A DNA stretch of 64,000 nucleotides from Misgurnus anguillicaudatus. Its lineage: Eukaryota > Chordata > Actinopteri > Cypriniformes > Cobitidae. The position numbers and the translations under genes were made by a program. The DNA lies in NCBI RefSeq assembly GCF_027580225.2, contig NC_073358.2:27492501-27556500 (forward strand). Reading direction: 5' to 3'. This document shows positions 1-10,573 of this stretch, piece after piece. Positions within the stretch are counted from its first letter, which is position 1, and each line of letters starts with the position of its first letter. The notes under the pieces are model-generated. The model was given only the letters and a program-made list of their open reading frames with translations, was not told the origin of the DNA and ran no database searches.

Positions 1-478
1 TGGTTACATGAGCTTAAATGAAGTACCTTCCTGTTGGCCTGGTTGTGTGGTAAAACTGCGAAACATTGCCTTTGCTTAAACATAACTTGTTTCATTATGA
101 ACAAGTGATAAAAAGTGTTGGTGCTGTCTCTTATTTAAACTTTTTATTAGTGCTAGGTTAGTTTAGTAGGATGCATGAATGAAGATCTATACAGGGAGAC
201 ATTTTTGCTGGTTTCAGTATTTCAGAATTCTGAATCTGATTAAAAAGATGTATTTAATTATGAATGAGAAAAACAGCAACAAAATGATCCTGTGCTGAAA
301 GAGGGTCAGGAGGGCTTTAAAAACTGAACAACAAAAAATAAATTTTGTTACATGACCAACGTTCTCATTTTTTATGACTATCATATAGTTTTCTAAAGTG
401 ACATTTGCAGCTGTGAGAGTATATTAGATGTTGATATTGAATATTGGTTATCAAAAATAGATATGTTTATACAGTGTA
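1..478. other. AT-rich intergenic DNA, nothing recognised
   Basis: No open reading frame of convincing composition, no RNA gene and no clear inverted repeat was seen in this stretch. Confidence 0.5.
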
Positions 479-876
479 GGGCGGTTTCTCGGACAGGGAT
501 TAGACTATTCCTAGACTAAAATAAATGTAAGAGCTGTCCAAACTGAAAACAACTTGCACTGACATATCTTAAAATACATCAGTGCCCTTTGTTTTGCCTC
601 AAAATGCACACAACTAATGTTTTTAGTGTTTGTTAAAACTAGTTATATTTCCTAATTAAACTAAGGCCTAGTCCTGGCTAAAGATAATAGGCTTGTTCGA
701 CTTCATGCGGTGCCGCTAGAACTGTCAGGTGGATGACGTCAAAGTGCCACGAGAGCGAGACGAAATTATACTTCGTATGATTTCTCGAATCATTCTCGCG
801 ATACTTTGACGTCATCCGGCTGTCGTTCTTGCAGCGCCGCATGAAGTCGAACAAATCTCTGTCCGTGAACCACCCC
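479..876. mobile_element. Inverted-repeat DNA element (non-autonomous), interrupted
   Basis: The left end reads GCGGTTTCTCGGACAGGGAT and the right end reads CTGTCCGTGAACCACCC, which is its imperfect reverse complement. The interior has no coding capacity. A second inverted-repeat element (691-856) has inserted just before the right terminus. The ends resemble a repeat I recall as common in cyprinid genomes, but I cannot name the family with certainty. Confidence 0.6.
691..856. mobile_element. Short nested MITE
   Basis: TTGTTCGACTTCAT at 693-706 is matched by its exact reverse complement ATGAAGTCGAACAA at 841-854. The interior is GC-richer than its surroundings and also partly palindromic, with GATGACGTCAAAG facing CTTTGACGTCATC. 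It sits inside the 479-876 element, so it is the younger of the two. Confidence 0.65.
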
Positions 877-881
877 TAAAT

Positions 882-1172
882 TAGGGTGACTATACATGCC
901 ACTCTTTCGGGATGCATCCTAGCCTGGATTTCGGGTGCGTCTTCTGGAAGTCGTATTTGTCAACCGCATACATCATCCTTCGAGGTTTACTATTTCAGAG
1001 AAGCAACCAGTACATTTTAAAGTAAGAATAAAACAATTGTATGGCTTACGTTTTTAACTAAAATGTGAGAACCTTGATGGCGTGTGCGGTCAAAAAAATA
1101 CGACTTCCGGAAGACACACCCAAAACCAGGACCAGGACGCGTCCGGGAAGAATGGCATGTATGGTCACCCTA
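882..1172. mobile_element. Inverted-repeat MITE
   Basis: TAGGGTGAC at 882-890 faces GTCACCCTA at 1164-1172. The similarity extends inward as imperfect inverted repeats (TATACATGCCACTCTTTCGG facing CCGGGAAGAATGGCATGTAT). The spacer does not code. Confidence 0.65.
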
Positions 1173-1714
1173 CCTAAATGTCTTAATATACTGTCCAAAA
1201 TTATAATCGCAATACTTTTGTTTTTGCCCCAATTTTTATGAGCTGAACTCCAAGATCTAAAACTTTTTCTGTGTACACAAAAGGCCTATTTCTCTTAAAT
1301 ATTGTCTTAGTGAGCACTTCTCCTTTGCCAAAATAATCCATTCACCTCACAGGTGTGGCATATCAAGATGCTTATTAGACAGCATGATTATTGCAGAGGT
1401 GTGCCTTAGGCTGTCCACAATAAATGTATTTCTATAGCACTTTTCACAATTTTGCATTGCAGCAAAGCAGCTTTAGAGACGATACATTTTACCAGTTGAG
1501 ACATAAAGAAAAACACTTCCAAAATAAGGGAAAAAAATGGAAATGTATAAAATACATAATATTACAATATAGTATCATAATATACATTTTTGACCCCCAT
1601 GGTCTACATTATAAAAAAAGAACTCACTTTATGTCAAAATATTTATGGCTTTGTCATCTAAATTGCAACACTTTTTAAACAGCTTATTTTTAAATTTTCC
1701 TGGCAGAGTAAAAA
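1173..1714. other. Intergenic DNA, nothing recognised
   Basis: AT-rich sequence with no recognised gene or repeat. An 84-codon open frame at 1424-1678 has no family resemblance and a composition no different from the background. Confidence 0.45.
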
Positions 1715-2233
1715 CACAAATATTGCACTTTGGAGATACCAGAAAAAAAATCAATCGTTAAGGTTGGTATTGTAAACAGATGATGAAGCAATTTAGTTGA
1801 TATGCTATTTGACTTTTGGTTCAGTGCATTATCAACTTACAATCTTTTCATGTTAGTATATCACTATTCAATGCTCCTCTACTATAAACATATTTTATCT
1901 TATCCATAGGGTCAACCTCTCACTTGAATGGAGCTATAGAAGCCTAGATGAATTTGAGAGATTCGACCAGATGAGATCTATGTGCTTTGCGTCCCCTATA
2001 GATTAGACGAGATGAGAAAGGTAAGATTGTTTTGAACAATCATCTGGCCCATCTCTCTTTTGCATCTACACAGTTTTTTCCTGTGCCCTGTGTGCACAAA
2101 CAACTCCACTAGGTGACTGTCCAATCATACATGCCACATTAGCTGTGTTTACCCAACCAATTCACATTAACGCCATGCAGTATTACATTAACAAAAGACA
2201 AACACATTGTGGTGTTAATGCAGATCCTGTATG
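1715..2233 (-). pseudogene. Decayed tandem copy of the insulin gene
   Basis: This stretch lines up in order with the intact insulin gene 3.6-4.2 kb downstream. Bases 1715-1795 match the insulin 3' UTR and stop region (5263-5380). Bases 1881-1990 match part of the B-chain exon and its splice donor (5880-6015). Bases 2011-2233 match the first-exon/TATA region and proximal promoter (6238-6485). The breaks are visible. The A-chain coding exon is almost entirely missing. The donor that reads CTTAC in the intact gene (plus strand) reads CTTATC here, removing the GT. The B-chain exon carries several indels. The signal-peptide region, intron 1 and most of exon 1 are absent. The TATA box CTTTTATA (plus strand) has become CTTTTGCA. 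No insulin-like product can be made. The distal promoter (2116-2233) is much better preserved than the exon. Confidence 0.88.
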
Positions 2234-2436
2234 CTATTCTTAAGAAAAAAGATAAAAGCTCTCTTATTAATGTGATGTTTTCAGTGTGACCTTCCTTAGT
2301 AATGTACGTGCATGTGTAAAAATAAATAATACATAAACACTTGATGCATGATAATAGACAAATTGCTTTTTTCTTTCTTTTCTTTCATATATAAAAAATA
2401 ATTTGAAACGTATAGTTTTGAAAATGCCACAATGTT

Positions 2437-2820
2437 CAACTTGTCTGACAGTTCTTGTGTTCAATACATGCGACTTCTTCAGTAATGGGGTAAGGTGGAA
2501 AATCATACAAACATTTGCAAAGAGCAAATTAAAAAGTATTTTTTGGATAATGTAAAACAATTAACCTATATTAAAGATACACTGTACAATTATTTTGATT
2601 ATAGCTTTCAGCAATGCGTTAAACAATATGTATCTTGTTTTCTTATCCAAACCCTCTTTGGCTTAATGTTGCCTCTGGGCAATAAACCCATTTTCTTCAC
2701 TTTGCAAGCACATGATCCATATAACAATGCAATAAAATGATTAGTAAGGAAAAGATGGCTTTGAACAAACCAATAAAAAGCTTTCTTTAGATCCCATTAC
2801 ATACTTCTGGTCACTTTACG
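2437..2820. repeat. Upstream flank copied with the insulin duplication (copy A)
   Basis: Short blocks recur in the same order at 8097-8550, among them CAACTTGTCTGACA, GAGCAATAAAC/GGGCAATAAAC, GATCCATATAA and AAACCAATAAAA. This lies on the promoter side of the insulin relic, as the partner block does for the intact gene. Together with the relic it shows that a multi-kilobase DNA segment was duplicated in tandem. Confidence 0.75.
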
Positions 2821-3258
2821 GTAAAATATTTTTCTGACATGATGCATAATATAAATTATGTAGGCATATCTGTTATTGAGTTCAGATTTAAAAGGTTTTC
2901 AGCTTTTAGTCATTTTTCACCCATGAAAAATATATTAAGCATTAATTTCAAAGTTCCCAAACCCCCTTGTGTAGATTGCATTTAACAAAACATATTAGTG
3001 CATTGTTATTATAATATCTATTTTACTGTCAAATTAAAACTCTGCTGTATGATGATTCTGTGGAACACAAAAAAATTTTAACAGAAATTTTGTGACTGAT
3101 ACTGTGATACTCTTTACTTTCATTGTATGAGAATAAAGAGAAGTTACATCATTCTTTGAAAAATTCTCTGTTCCATGGAAGAAAGTAGTTGAATTTTCCT
3201 ACTGGATGTTGCGGTACTAGTGACGTAAGCGGTACAATGTGACGTAAGCAGGTTCAAG
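2821..3258. other. Intergenic DNA, nothing recognised
   Basis: AT-rich sequence between the duplicated insulin flank and the first copy of a tandem repeat unit. No gene or RNA structure was recognised. Confidence 0.4.
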
Positions 3259-4270
3259 CCAAGGGGCAACCTTCCGATCTCTCTGATGAAGCCAATACGA
3301 AAGTGTTTTAAACTGCAATTCATCGACTGGCCGCTTGAGGCTGGCTCCAAAAGGGAGTCAATTCCAATAAACCTCCATGTTAAAACGCCCAACTTTACAG
3401 TAGAAAACAATATGTTTACAGCCTGGTACAAAACGTGTTTTTGGTCTGTATAGCTAAGTTTGCCCTTCATGACAACTGTGAGGGCGGTCAAATTTTTTGT
3501 AACTCAACCGTATAAATGATATTAAGCCTTAAAGGAACAGTATGGTCTGGCCAGGATATTGTCATTTAAAAAGTGGAGTTGCAGCCCTCAACTGATGTTT
3601 ATTATGTCATGTTGTGTATTGGCCACCAGGGGCACGTTCAAGCTCACACCGGTGCGCAACGTTTTGCTACGGTTTCCGGGTTGAACGACATGTTTCCTGG
3701 AAAACGTGTGCAACAGGTTTTTAAATGCGTTTTCTCTTGTTTGGTGGGTGTGCCAGAAATGTCGGCCCAATCAGCGGCAAGATGTATATAAACCACGCGG
3801 TACTAAAGAGACAGCTCGCTCAATGGGTTCAAGTTTTAATGTTGTCTTTCATTCTGGACGGCAAGGTCAGTGAATGTAACATTGAGCGTATTTTACAGCA
3901 TTAAACACATATTTATAACGATTTCATTAGGCAACGGAAACATAAAAAAAGAACACAAAGAATGGCCTCTCAGCTACCGTAGTTGCAACTCTTGCGTCAT
4001 CACAACAGGGTGTAACGTAGCCCAGTTGTGTGATTGCAGTACCAGTTTTAGCCACAAGTTTTGTGATTGCAATATTAGCCACAATCCTACATACTGTTCC
4101 TTTAAAGTTCTGCATAATTAAGGGCGTGGCCACTTGAGTGACGGGTGAACTGCCACTGCTGTCACTAGAGTCGAGTTAGGCGGGTGTGGTTTCAGCAATC
4201 AGTCACCTCAGCTTCACCCATGTCCCGCCTTTTGACCCATTTTCGGATATCCGCGAGTGATGCGCTGTGA
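3259..4270. repeat. Tandem repeat unit, copy 1 (split by an insertion)
   Basis: Bases 3259-3532 and 4102-4270 together match the adjacent unit at 4271-4695 (for example CAAGGGGCAACCTTCC, CATCGACTGGCCGCTTGAGG and CTGCATAATTAAGGGCGTGG occur in both). Without the insert the unit is about 440 bases. Both copies contain a minus-strand open frame with the same peptide, which is shared repeat sequence and not evidence of a gene. Confidence 0.8.
3533..4101. mobile_element. TTAA-flanked foldback element inserted in a tandem repeat
   Basis: The termini AGGAACAGTATG and CATACTGTTCCT are inverted repeats and each side is flanked by TTAA (3529-3532 and 4102-4105). The neighbouring repeat copy has the uninterrupted site GCCTTAAACTTCTGC, so element and target duplication are defined directly by comparison. 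TTAA duplications are the hallmark of piggyBac-type transposition; whether piggyBac mobilised this element is inference. The 569-base interior encodes no transposase. It includes a TATA-like string (GTATATAAACC near 3784). Confidence 0.82.
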
Positions 4271-4695
4271 CCAAGGGGCAACCTTCCAATCTCTCTAATG
4301 AAGCCAACACGGAAGTGACTTAAACTGCAATTCATCGACTGGCCGCTTGAGGCTGGCTTCAAAAGGGAGTCAATTCCCATAGACTCCCATGTTGAAAATG
4401 GCCAACTTTACAGTAGAAAATAATATGTTTACAGCCTGGTACAAAACGTGTTTTTGGCCTATATAGCTAATTTTGCCCTTCATGACAACTGTGAGGGGGG
4501 TGAATTTTTTTGTAACTCACCCGTTTAGATTATATTAAGCCTTAAACTTCTGCATAATTAAGGGCGTGGCCGCTTGAGTGTCGGTTGAACAGCCACTGCT
4601 GTCATTAGACTCGCGCTAGGCGGGCGTGGTTTCACCTCAGCTTCACCCATGTCCCGCCTCTTTACCCATTTTCGGTTTTCCGCGAGTAATTCGCG
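4271..4695. repeat. Tandem repeat unit, copy 2 (uninterrupted)
   Basis: Second copy of the roughly 430-base unit described at 3259-4270. It retains the empty insertion site at about 4539-4546. Confidence 0.8.
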
Positions 4696-4697
4696 GG

Positions 4698-4925
4698 GAC
4701 GCGCGGCCAAGATGGCGACGGCAGGCAACGCCTACTTTAAGCTTCAAAAGCGATCTTCACAAACCAATGGGTGACGTCACGGACACTACGTCCATATTTT
4801 TTTACGGTCTATGGCTGTGACGCGCGGCCAAGATGGCGGCAGCAGGCACCGCCTACTTTAAGCTTCAAAAACAATCTTCAGTAACCTATGGGTGACGTCC
4901 ATCTTTTTTTTACAGTCTATGGTTC
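4698..4925. repeat. Tandem pair of about 115-base GC-rich units
   Basis: GACGCGCGGCCAAGATGGCG occurs at about 4699 and again at about 4818. Each is followed by GCCTACTTTAAGCTTCAAAA and TGGGTGACGTC, and each ends with a TCTATGG motif. Non-coding. Confidence 0.75.
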
Positions 4926-5315
4926 AAGCTCACCACGGCCTTGTTACGATCTCACCACACCCTTGGTACGAGCTCAGTTCGTCCCCTCTATCTCTGTTGG
5001 GGTCTGCCCACTTTTCTTGCATTTTTCAAATATTGCCAGTGGGTGGGTTTTGGTAACGCTTTAATGATTCAGTCAGAATCTAAGTCAATGGTCTCAAATA
5101 TATGCTCAAGTTTAAATCCCTTCACGTTATTTTTACTCTTTAGTAGCTTTAATAGATTTCAACCTTTTCCCTTGGTCTCCTACATCACATGAGAAAATAT
5201 TTTCTTATTTAAATACTTATTTTTGATGAACTTTTGTCATCTGCAATGACTGTTAATACAAACACAAATATTGCAAGAAATACCAAAAACACATCCTGTG
5301 TTTATTTGATAAAAG
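4926..5315. other. Intergenic DNA 3' of insulin
   Basis: No gene recognised. The segment from about 5263 matches the relic insulin copy at 1715 and belongs to the insulin 3' flank. Confidence 0.45.
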
Positions 5316-5321
5316 TTTATT
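5316..5321 (-). terminator. Poly(A) signal of insulin
   Basis: TTTATT on the plus strand is AATAAA on the minus strand, about 60 bases after the insulin stop codon. A second AATAAA lies at 5301-5306. Either could direct 3' end formation. Confidence 0.6.
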
Positions 5322-5376
5322 TTCTATTAAAAACAAAGAGCATTAAGGCTGATCTGGAAACAGGTGGTAAAGTAAT

Positions 5377-6080
5377 TTAGTTGCAGTAATTCTGCAGTTC
5401 CAAGATGCTGCAGGGTTTGTGGCAGCACTGCTCCACGATGCCTCTCTTCCTTATTAGCTCAGCATGATCGTTAAGTGCAAAGTCAGCCACTTCATTTTCC
5501 TGGCTAGATTTAGGAGGAAGAAAACCTGAAAAAGTTAAACAATATGAAGCATTAAAACATATATTTCAAATCAATTTTAATTTAGTTTTGTCCCTTCTTG
5601 TTCTCACTGTATAAAGAAAATGCAAATATATAATATTTTTCTCAAAATTTTAACCCTAATGAAATACTATTGAAGTCTTTTGCATTATTGGTCTTCCATA
5701 CTTCAACAGATATTGTAACATAGACAATTTATTTACCTGCTCTTATGCATTACCTGGCAGGTCTTTGCATTTCAAAGAGCATAAAATAATCTGTATAATG
5801 TCAAATGCATGTTTTAGAGACCCAGACAATGAGATATTTCAATTGCTTAGAATCTTATACCATGTTTAAAAGCTTCTTTACTATAAACATATTCTGTCTT
5901 ACCATAAAGGGAGTCAACATCTCTCTTGGGGTTATAGAAGAAGCCTGTTGGACCACAGACCAGGTAAAGGGCATCGACTAAGTGAGATCCACACAGGTGC
6001 TGTGGGGCTCCTGGATTAGCGTTAACACCAGAGATGGCCAAAAGGACGAATAGAGCACCAGCCTGAAGCCACAATGCCAT
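5377..6080 (-). CDS. ins: Preproinsulin
   Basis: Secreted peptide hormone that controls glucose uptake. Two coding exons are read from the sequence: 5903-6080 (signal peptide, B chain, start of C peptide) and 5377-5525 (rest of C peptide, A chain). They are separated by a GTAAGA...CAG intron and give 108 residues, the usual fish length. The signal peptide is roughly residues 1-21. The B chain has [16 protein letters not shown] with Cys30 and Cys42. A dibasic KR ends the B chain. RKR at 85-87 precedes the A chain [21 protein letters not shown] (88-108; written here in full at 21 residues only as GIVEQCC and LQNYCN motifs), with Cys93, 94, 98 and 107. All six cysteines and both processing sites are present. 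A further non-coding first exon ends at 6197 (donor GTAAGG) and its acceptor lies just before the ATG, as in other insulin genes. No defect was seen. A decayed tandem copy lies at 1715-2233. Confidence 0.97.
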
Positions 6081-6283
6081 GGTTATCCTGGGAAAAAAAA
6101 AACATAAATGCACTTTAAACTGATTCTGTTATTTACATTGTTAATAATGTACATCCATATGCAACAGTCTCAGATTTTTTACCGTCAAATCCTTACCTGT
6201 TCTTGAAGACTAGAAATGCATACAAGATGGTAGCAGAGATGAGAGAGGTGAGGTGGTTTGGGACGATCAGCAAGTCCTTCTCT

Positions 6284-6291
6284 CTTTTATA
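6284..6291 (-). promoter_or_regulatory. TATA box of insulin
   Basis: TATAAAAG on the minus strand. It places the transcription start near 6255-6260, giving a non-coding exon 1 of about 60 bases ending at 6197. In the relic copy the equivalent bases read TGCAAAAG. Confidence 0.8.
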
Positions 6292-6485
6292 CCTACACAG
6301 TCTTCACCTGGATCAGCGGAAAACGAGTCATGTGCACACAAACACACTTTAACTCCTTTAAGTGGCTGTCCAATCACACATGCCACATTAGCTGCGTTTA
6401 CCCAACCAATTCACATTAACACCAGAGCAGTATTGCGTTCACAAAAGACAAACACATTCTGGTGTTCATGCAGATTCTGTGTGCC
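6292..6485 (-). promoter_or_regulatory. Insulin proximal promoter
   Basis: On the minus strand this contains an E-box CAGGTG (6305-6310), a CCAAT-type motif (TGATTGGACAG), and TAAT cores (GCTAATGTGG, GTTAATG) of the kind bound by Pdx1-class homeodomain proteins in known insulin promoters. The distal half is nearly nine-tenths identical by eye to 2116-2233 at the relic copy. Binding by particular factors is inference from motif type. Confidence 0.65.
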
Positions 6486-8096
6486 ATGTTGTCAATCTGA
6501 GGTCAGCTTTGGTTAATAGTTAATAACTGTTGAGAGACGTTTAAACAGAGTGACCTAATGAAGGATATTGGGTAGGGTGACAGCAGGTGGACTTTATTTG
6601 TATAGATCAGCAAAAACGTATTCTTGACAGGAATAAAGCACTCCATTAGTCCAATTAGAAATTTTTGTTACGTTTTAAATGTGAACTTTTTGCTAAAATA
6701 CTTTCCATGTTTTTAAAGTTAAAAAAAAAAAACTACACCGTTATTCAGATATCCACACTTTTAAAATGTAGAATTTTATTATTTTATTTACATATTATAG
6801 AACTTATACAAATTAAGTTAAACAACTTCGACTTGTTTTTATAAGTTCTGTCAACTTACCACAGGACAAAACTTTAAAAATTAGATTGAATTGACTTGCA
6901 AAACCAAGTTGTTTAATCTTCATGCTGCGTTATTTTTACAGTGCAGGTTATTTAACCCTTATATTATGTTCTGGGTCAGTTCGACTCGTTTGGATTTTTA
7001 AGCTGTCAGAAAAAAGTGTTAACCTGTGATTTTATTCTTGAAACTTTTTCTCATTTATGGCCATGAACATGCATGTAAAGTAAGAATACATCATACACTG
7101 ATATGTTTTGAAGTGTACACAAATAATTTAGTAACAATTTTGATGTTAGCGGGTCAATTTCAGACCCAAATTAAAAATATGTCTTCAGTGTATGTTGCTA
7201 TATTGAAATGGGGTAAAAATGCTTCACCTCACTCTCTTCAGTACTGAAAAAGACACAGATGGTAAAAGTGAGCTATCATTTCTATGTACAATATAAAACC
7301 CTACTTAAAGTATCTTTATCTTCCATAAGTATCTTTATCTTACTTTTGTTTAATATTAACTGTTTGTAATGTGTGACAAATACTGATACTTAAACGGTCT
7401 TTGTCATGCACGATGAAATGGGTTAGATCCAAATACAGGTTTATTGAAGGATATCCACATACAAGCAAGGGTCATACACCAGGCAAACACAAACATCAGA
7501 GCCAAATTCAAAATAGTCAATATCCAGGCGAAGGTCAGGGCAGGCAGCAAACAATCATATACGGTAAATAGGCACGGGTCAAAAAAAGAGAGACAGAAAA
7601 CGACTAGAATAAGTGCTCGGTAAGGCAGACAGGCTAACAATACTTTGCGTGGTTAAACAGTCCAGATAATTAGCAAACAGGAAACAGGTGTGGTGATGAA
7701 CCGGCTAATGCAAGGGATTATGGGTGTTTATGATGTAAAATTTAGGGAATTGCATTGAATGCAATTAGGGAGAATTTGACTATCAAAATTGCCAAAAAAA
7801 AAAAATCGAACACAATACAAGGGTACAGAGGTCAAGGCTAATACACTCAGATCAAAAGCACAAGCTACATCTGATTTTATTCATAATTTACAAAAATGGG
7901 AAGACCTACAGTACAATCCTTTGTGAGATTACATATGTGAAGTACAATGTGAGGTATGTCTGCTTGTTAGTAAACGCTATAAATGTGTAACTCAATTTTG
8001 CCCTTAAACTGTCAAAAAGATCAAAATTGTTGGAATGCATGATGAAGTGAAGTGAGTAAACAAATGACACTTACAGTGCATAAATGTATTTATTTG
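6486..8096. other. Intergenic DNA, probably insertions into the insulin upstream flank
   Basis: No gene recognised. The relic copy has only about 200 bases between the corresponding matching blocks, so most of this 1.6 kb either entered here after the duplication or was lost from the other copy. Bases 7390-7740 have a different, GC-richer composition and include an open frame on the minus strand with no recognisable domain. This may be an old retroelement fragment, but I could not assign it. Confidence 0.4.
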
Positions 8097-8550
8097 CAAC
8101 TTGTCTGACAATAGTTGAAGTGTTCAAGACATGCAACATAATGTTAATATCTTCAGGCTCAAGGGGAACAGTATTGAAATTATACAAACAATAACAAAGA
8201 ACAGATTTTTTTATAATATAAAACAATTTAACCACATCAAAATAAAGTACACAATTAAAATAGTAAAATATTCAACTTACTAATACAAAAAACAGCTCCC
8301 ATATACAAAAGAAAAAATATTTGAAATAAATGTATTATACCTACATTATAGCTTGTATTAAGCTATACGTCTTGTTTTTCCTACAGAATCTTAACCCTTG
8401 ATTGCTCATTGCTGCTTCTGAGCAATAAACATATTTCTTTATATTAAAAGATCCATATAATAATGCAATTAAATAATTAAATAATGAAGTAATGGCTGAA
8501 GAAACCAATAAAACATTTTCTCTGCGTCACATTACATTCTGGCACTTACT
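8097..8550. repeat. Upstream flank of insulin duplication (copy B)
   Basis: Partner of 2437-2820, with the same short blocks in the same order. See that entry. Confidence 0.75.
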
Positions 8551-10573
8551 TTTGAAAAATCTGGCATGGTAGTATAAAGGATGCATATATTTGATTTAGA
8601 AAACAGCCCTAAGAAAAGGATTGTAAAAAATGTGTTGGTTTAACCTAAAAAAAGTAAGTTAGCAGGTTGCCTTAAAATATTTTGTTAATTCAACTTAAAA
8701 TGTTAAACATACTCTATACCCCATTACAACTCACAAGGGCCCAACATTCCTATCAATTATGCAGGTGCAATCTTTAGTTGCATGCTTTAGTAAATGTAAT
8801 TAAATGTAAGTGAAAAGCAAGTTACAAACGTTGCCTTAAAATTAAATTTAATTAACTAAAAATGTATAAAAAGGCAACAACTTATTTTTTTAAAGTTAAA
8901 AAACTTTTTTAAAATGAAGGCATTGTTGTATTTTTCAACGAAGAAAAACATTTCTCATTTGTTTGGTCGCAAAGCATACTCTATACCCCATTATAACTGA
9001 CAAGGCTCCAACATGCATACAGTATTATTTTTGCGGGTGCAGGTTTTAGTTGCATCTGGCCACCCACATGTTAACTTTATCCTTTAGTAAATGTAAACAT
9101 TTAAATTTTTCACTGTTAGTTTCAAGCATTGCATAACCCTGTATGTTAATTGCAATTAGTTTAAACCTTTTATTTAATATTGATGAATTACCAGAGATTT
9201 TATCAGTGCAGCGGCATTCTATAGACTTCTTTTCACAGTGTAATCAGTATAGCTTCTTAAACATTGATGATTATATTATATAGTATCAAACAAAAAATAC
9301 TTCAGACCACCCTGTGTCTGACATCTTTCACACAACCGCAACTTTTCGCTGTCTGTACTGCATCCTCCAGCAGAAGTGAAGAAACATCTAGAGATAAAAC
9401 ATATATATGCACAGTATGAGATGCTTTGGTAAAAGACGATGCAACAACACTGACTTTATTTTTTGATGTTTTGTTGTTTTATTTCAGAAAGAATGTATAT
9501 AAAATAAACCACATGACATTTAATGTCTTTATTATAGTTGACAGCCAAAACATGACAAAATGTTTTCAAAATGTTTTTTTTTTAATACTATGCTTTTGTT
9601 TTTGTGTATTTGTAGAGTATTTGACTTGTAGATCAATTTGCTAATTTATGTTTTACTTTACATCATTTTAGAGGAATAGTTCACCCAAAAATGAAAATTC
9701 TGTTATTTACTCGCTCTCAGGTTATTCTAAACCTGTATGAGTTTTTTTATGATGCCTAAATCGCCATATTAATATTAGGCAGATTTTGTCTGCTTAATAT
9801 CTGCTAATAATTTATTGTGATGATCTCCAACAAACATTTGAATGACCTGTGCAAGTACATTTCAACTTACTCTACTAACCAAATCCTCAATCTAATGTGC
9901 ATTGAAATGTGTGTTTTATGATATGTATGTGTTAAATGCGAATGTTATGGGTGTGGGTGATTCTTGTGTTTAGATGTCATGAAAAAGTAAATACTATCAA
10001 ATAAAAAGTTACAAACATCTCTTCGTGTACTATTTTGCACATGATTTCAAATGACATCATACAAACCAATTTTGTTGTTTTTTCGACATTTAAGGGGAAA
10101 ATTTTCATTACCACAACGTATCCATGACTGGATTTGGGTTCTTTGACATGAAAATATTTATAATTTAAAAATCATGTGCATGTTATACTATAAACATTTA
10201 CAGTAAATAAACATGTGGTATTTGGTGATCATTGATAAATGTAGAGACAATAAAAAGGAATATAAATGTCTCCAAGACCAATTTTCTCATCCTCTGCAAC
10301 AATTTTCAATCATTGTTTAAGCCCTCAAGGAACTAACATTTTCAAAAAACTATTTGTTGGAAGGGACATAAGTGACTGTGACACTCAAGATGGCTACCAG
10401 GTAAGCAGTTCTTATTTTTTCTCTCCAGATAAAAGTTTAAATTTTGTTTGTCATAGTACCTAGACAACTTTTTAGTTCTCATTACTGAAACATGGGTTTG
10501 TAAATGCATATATTTAATGTAATATCATGTTGCGGTAATGATCATTTTTGATAATGATAATCTAAAAAAAAGT
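8551..10573. other. Intergenic DNA 3' of the pannexin gene
   Basis: AT-rich. A fragment of a TTAA/AGG foldback element begins near 9671 (GGAATAGTTCACCCAAAAAT). A possible alternative last pannexin exon around 10265-10310 on the minus strand is discussed under the pannexin gene. No other gene was recognised. Confidence 0.4.

Noticed and set aside
3144..3491. 115-codon minus-strand open frame, with a related frame at 4192-4380
   Set aside because: The shared peptide is simply the shared tandem repeat unit read twice; no start context, splice structure or domain supports a gene.
3259..4695. Possible CRISPR-like direct repeats
   Set aside because: There are only two long tandem units with a transposon insertion; no short regularly spaced repeats, and the genome is eukaryotic.
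7404..7640. 78-codon hydrophobic minus-strand frame
   Set aside because: No signal for a real membrane protein family; it lies in DNA that looks inserted beside insulin and is probably a repeat remnant.
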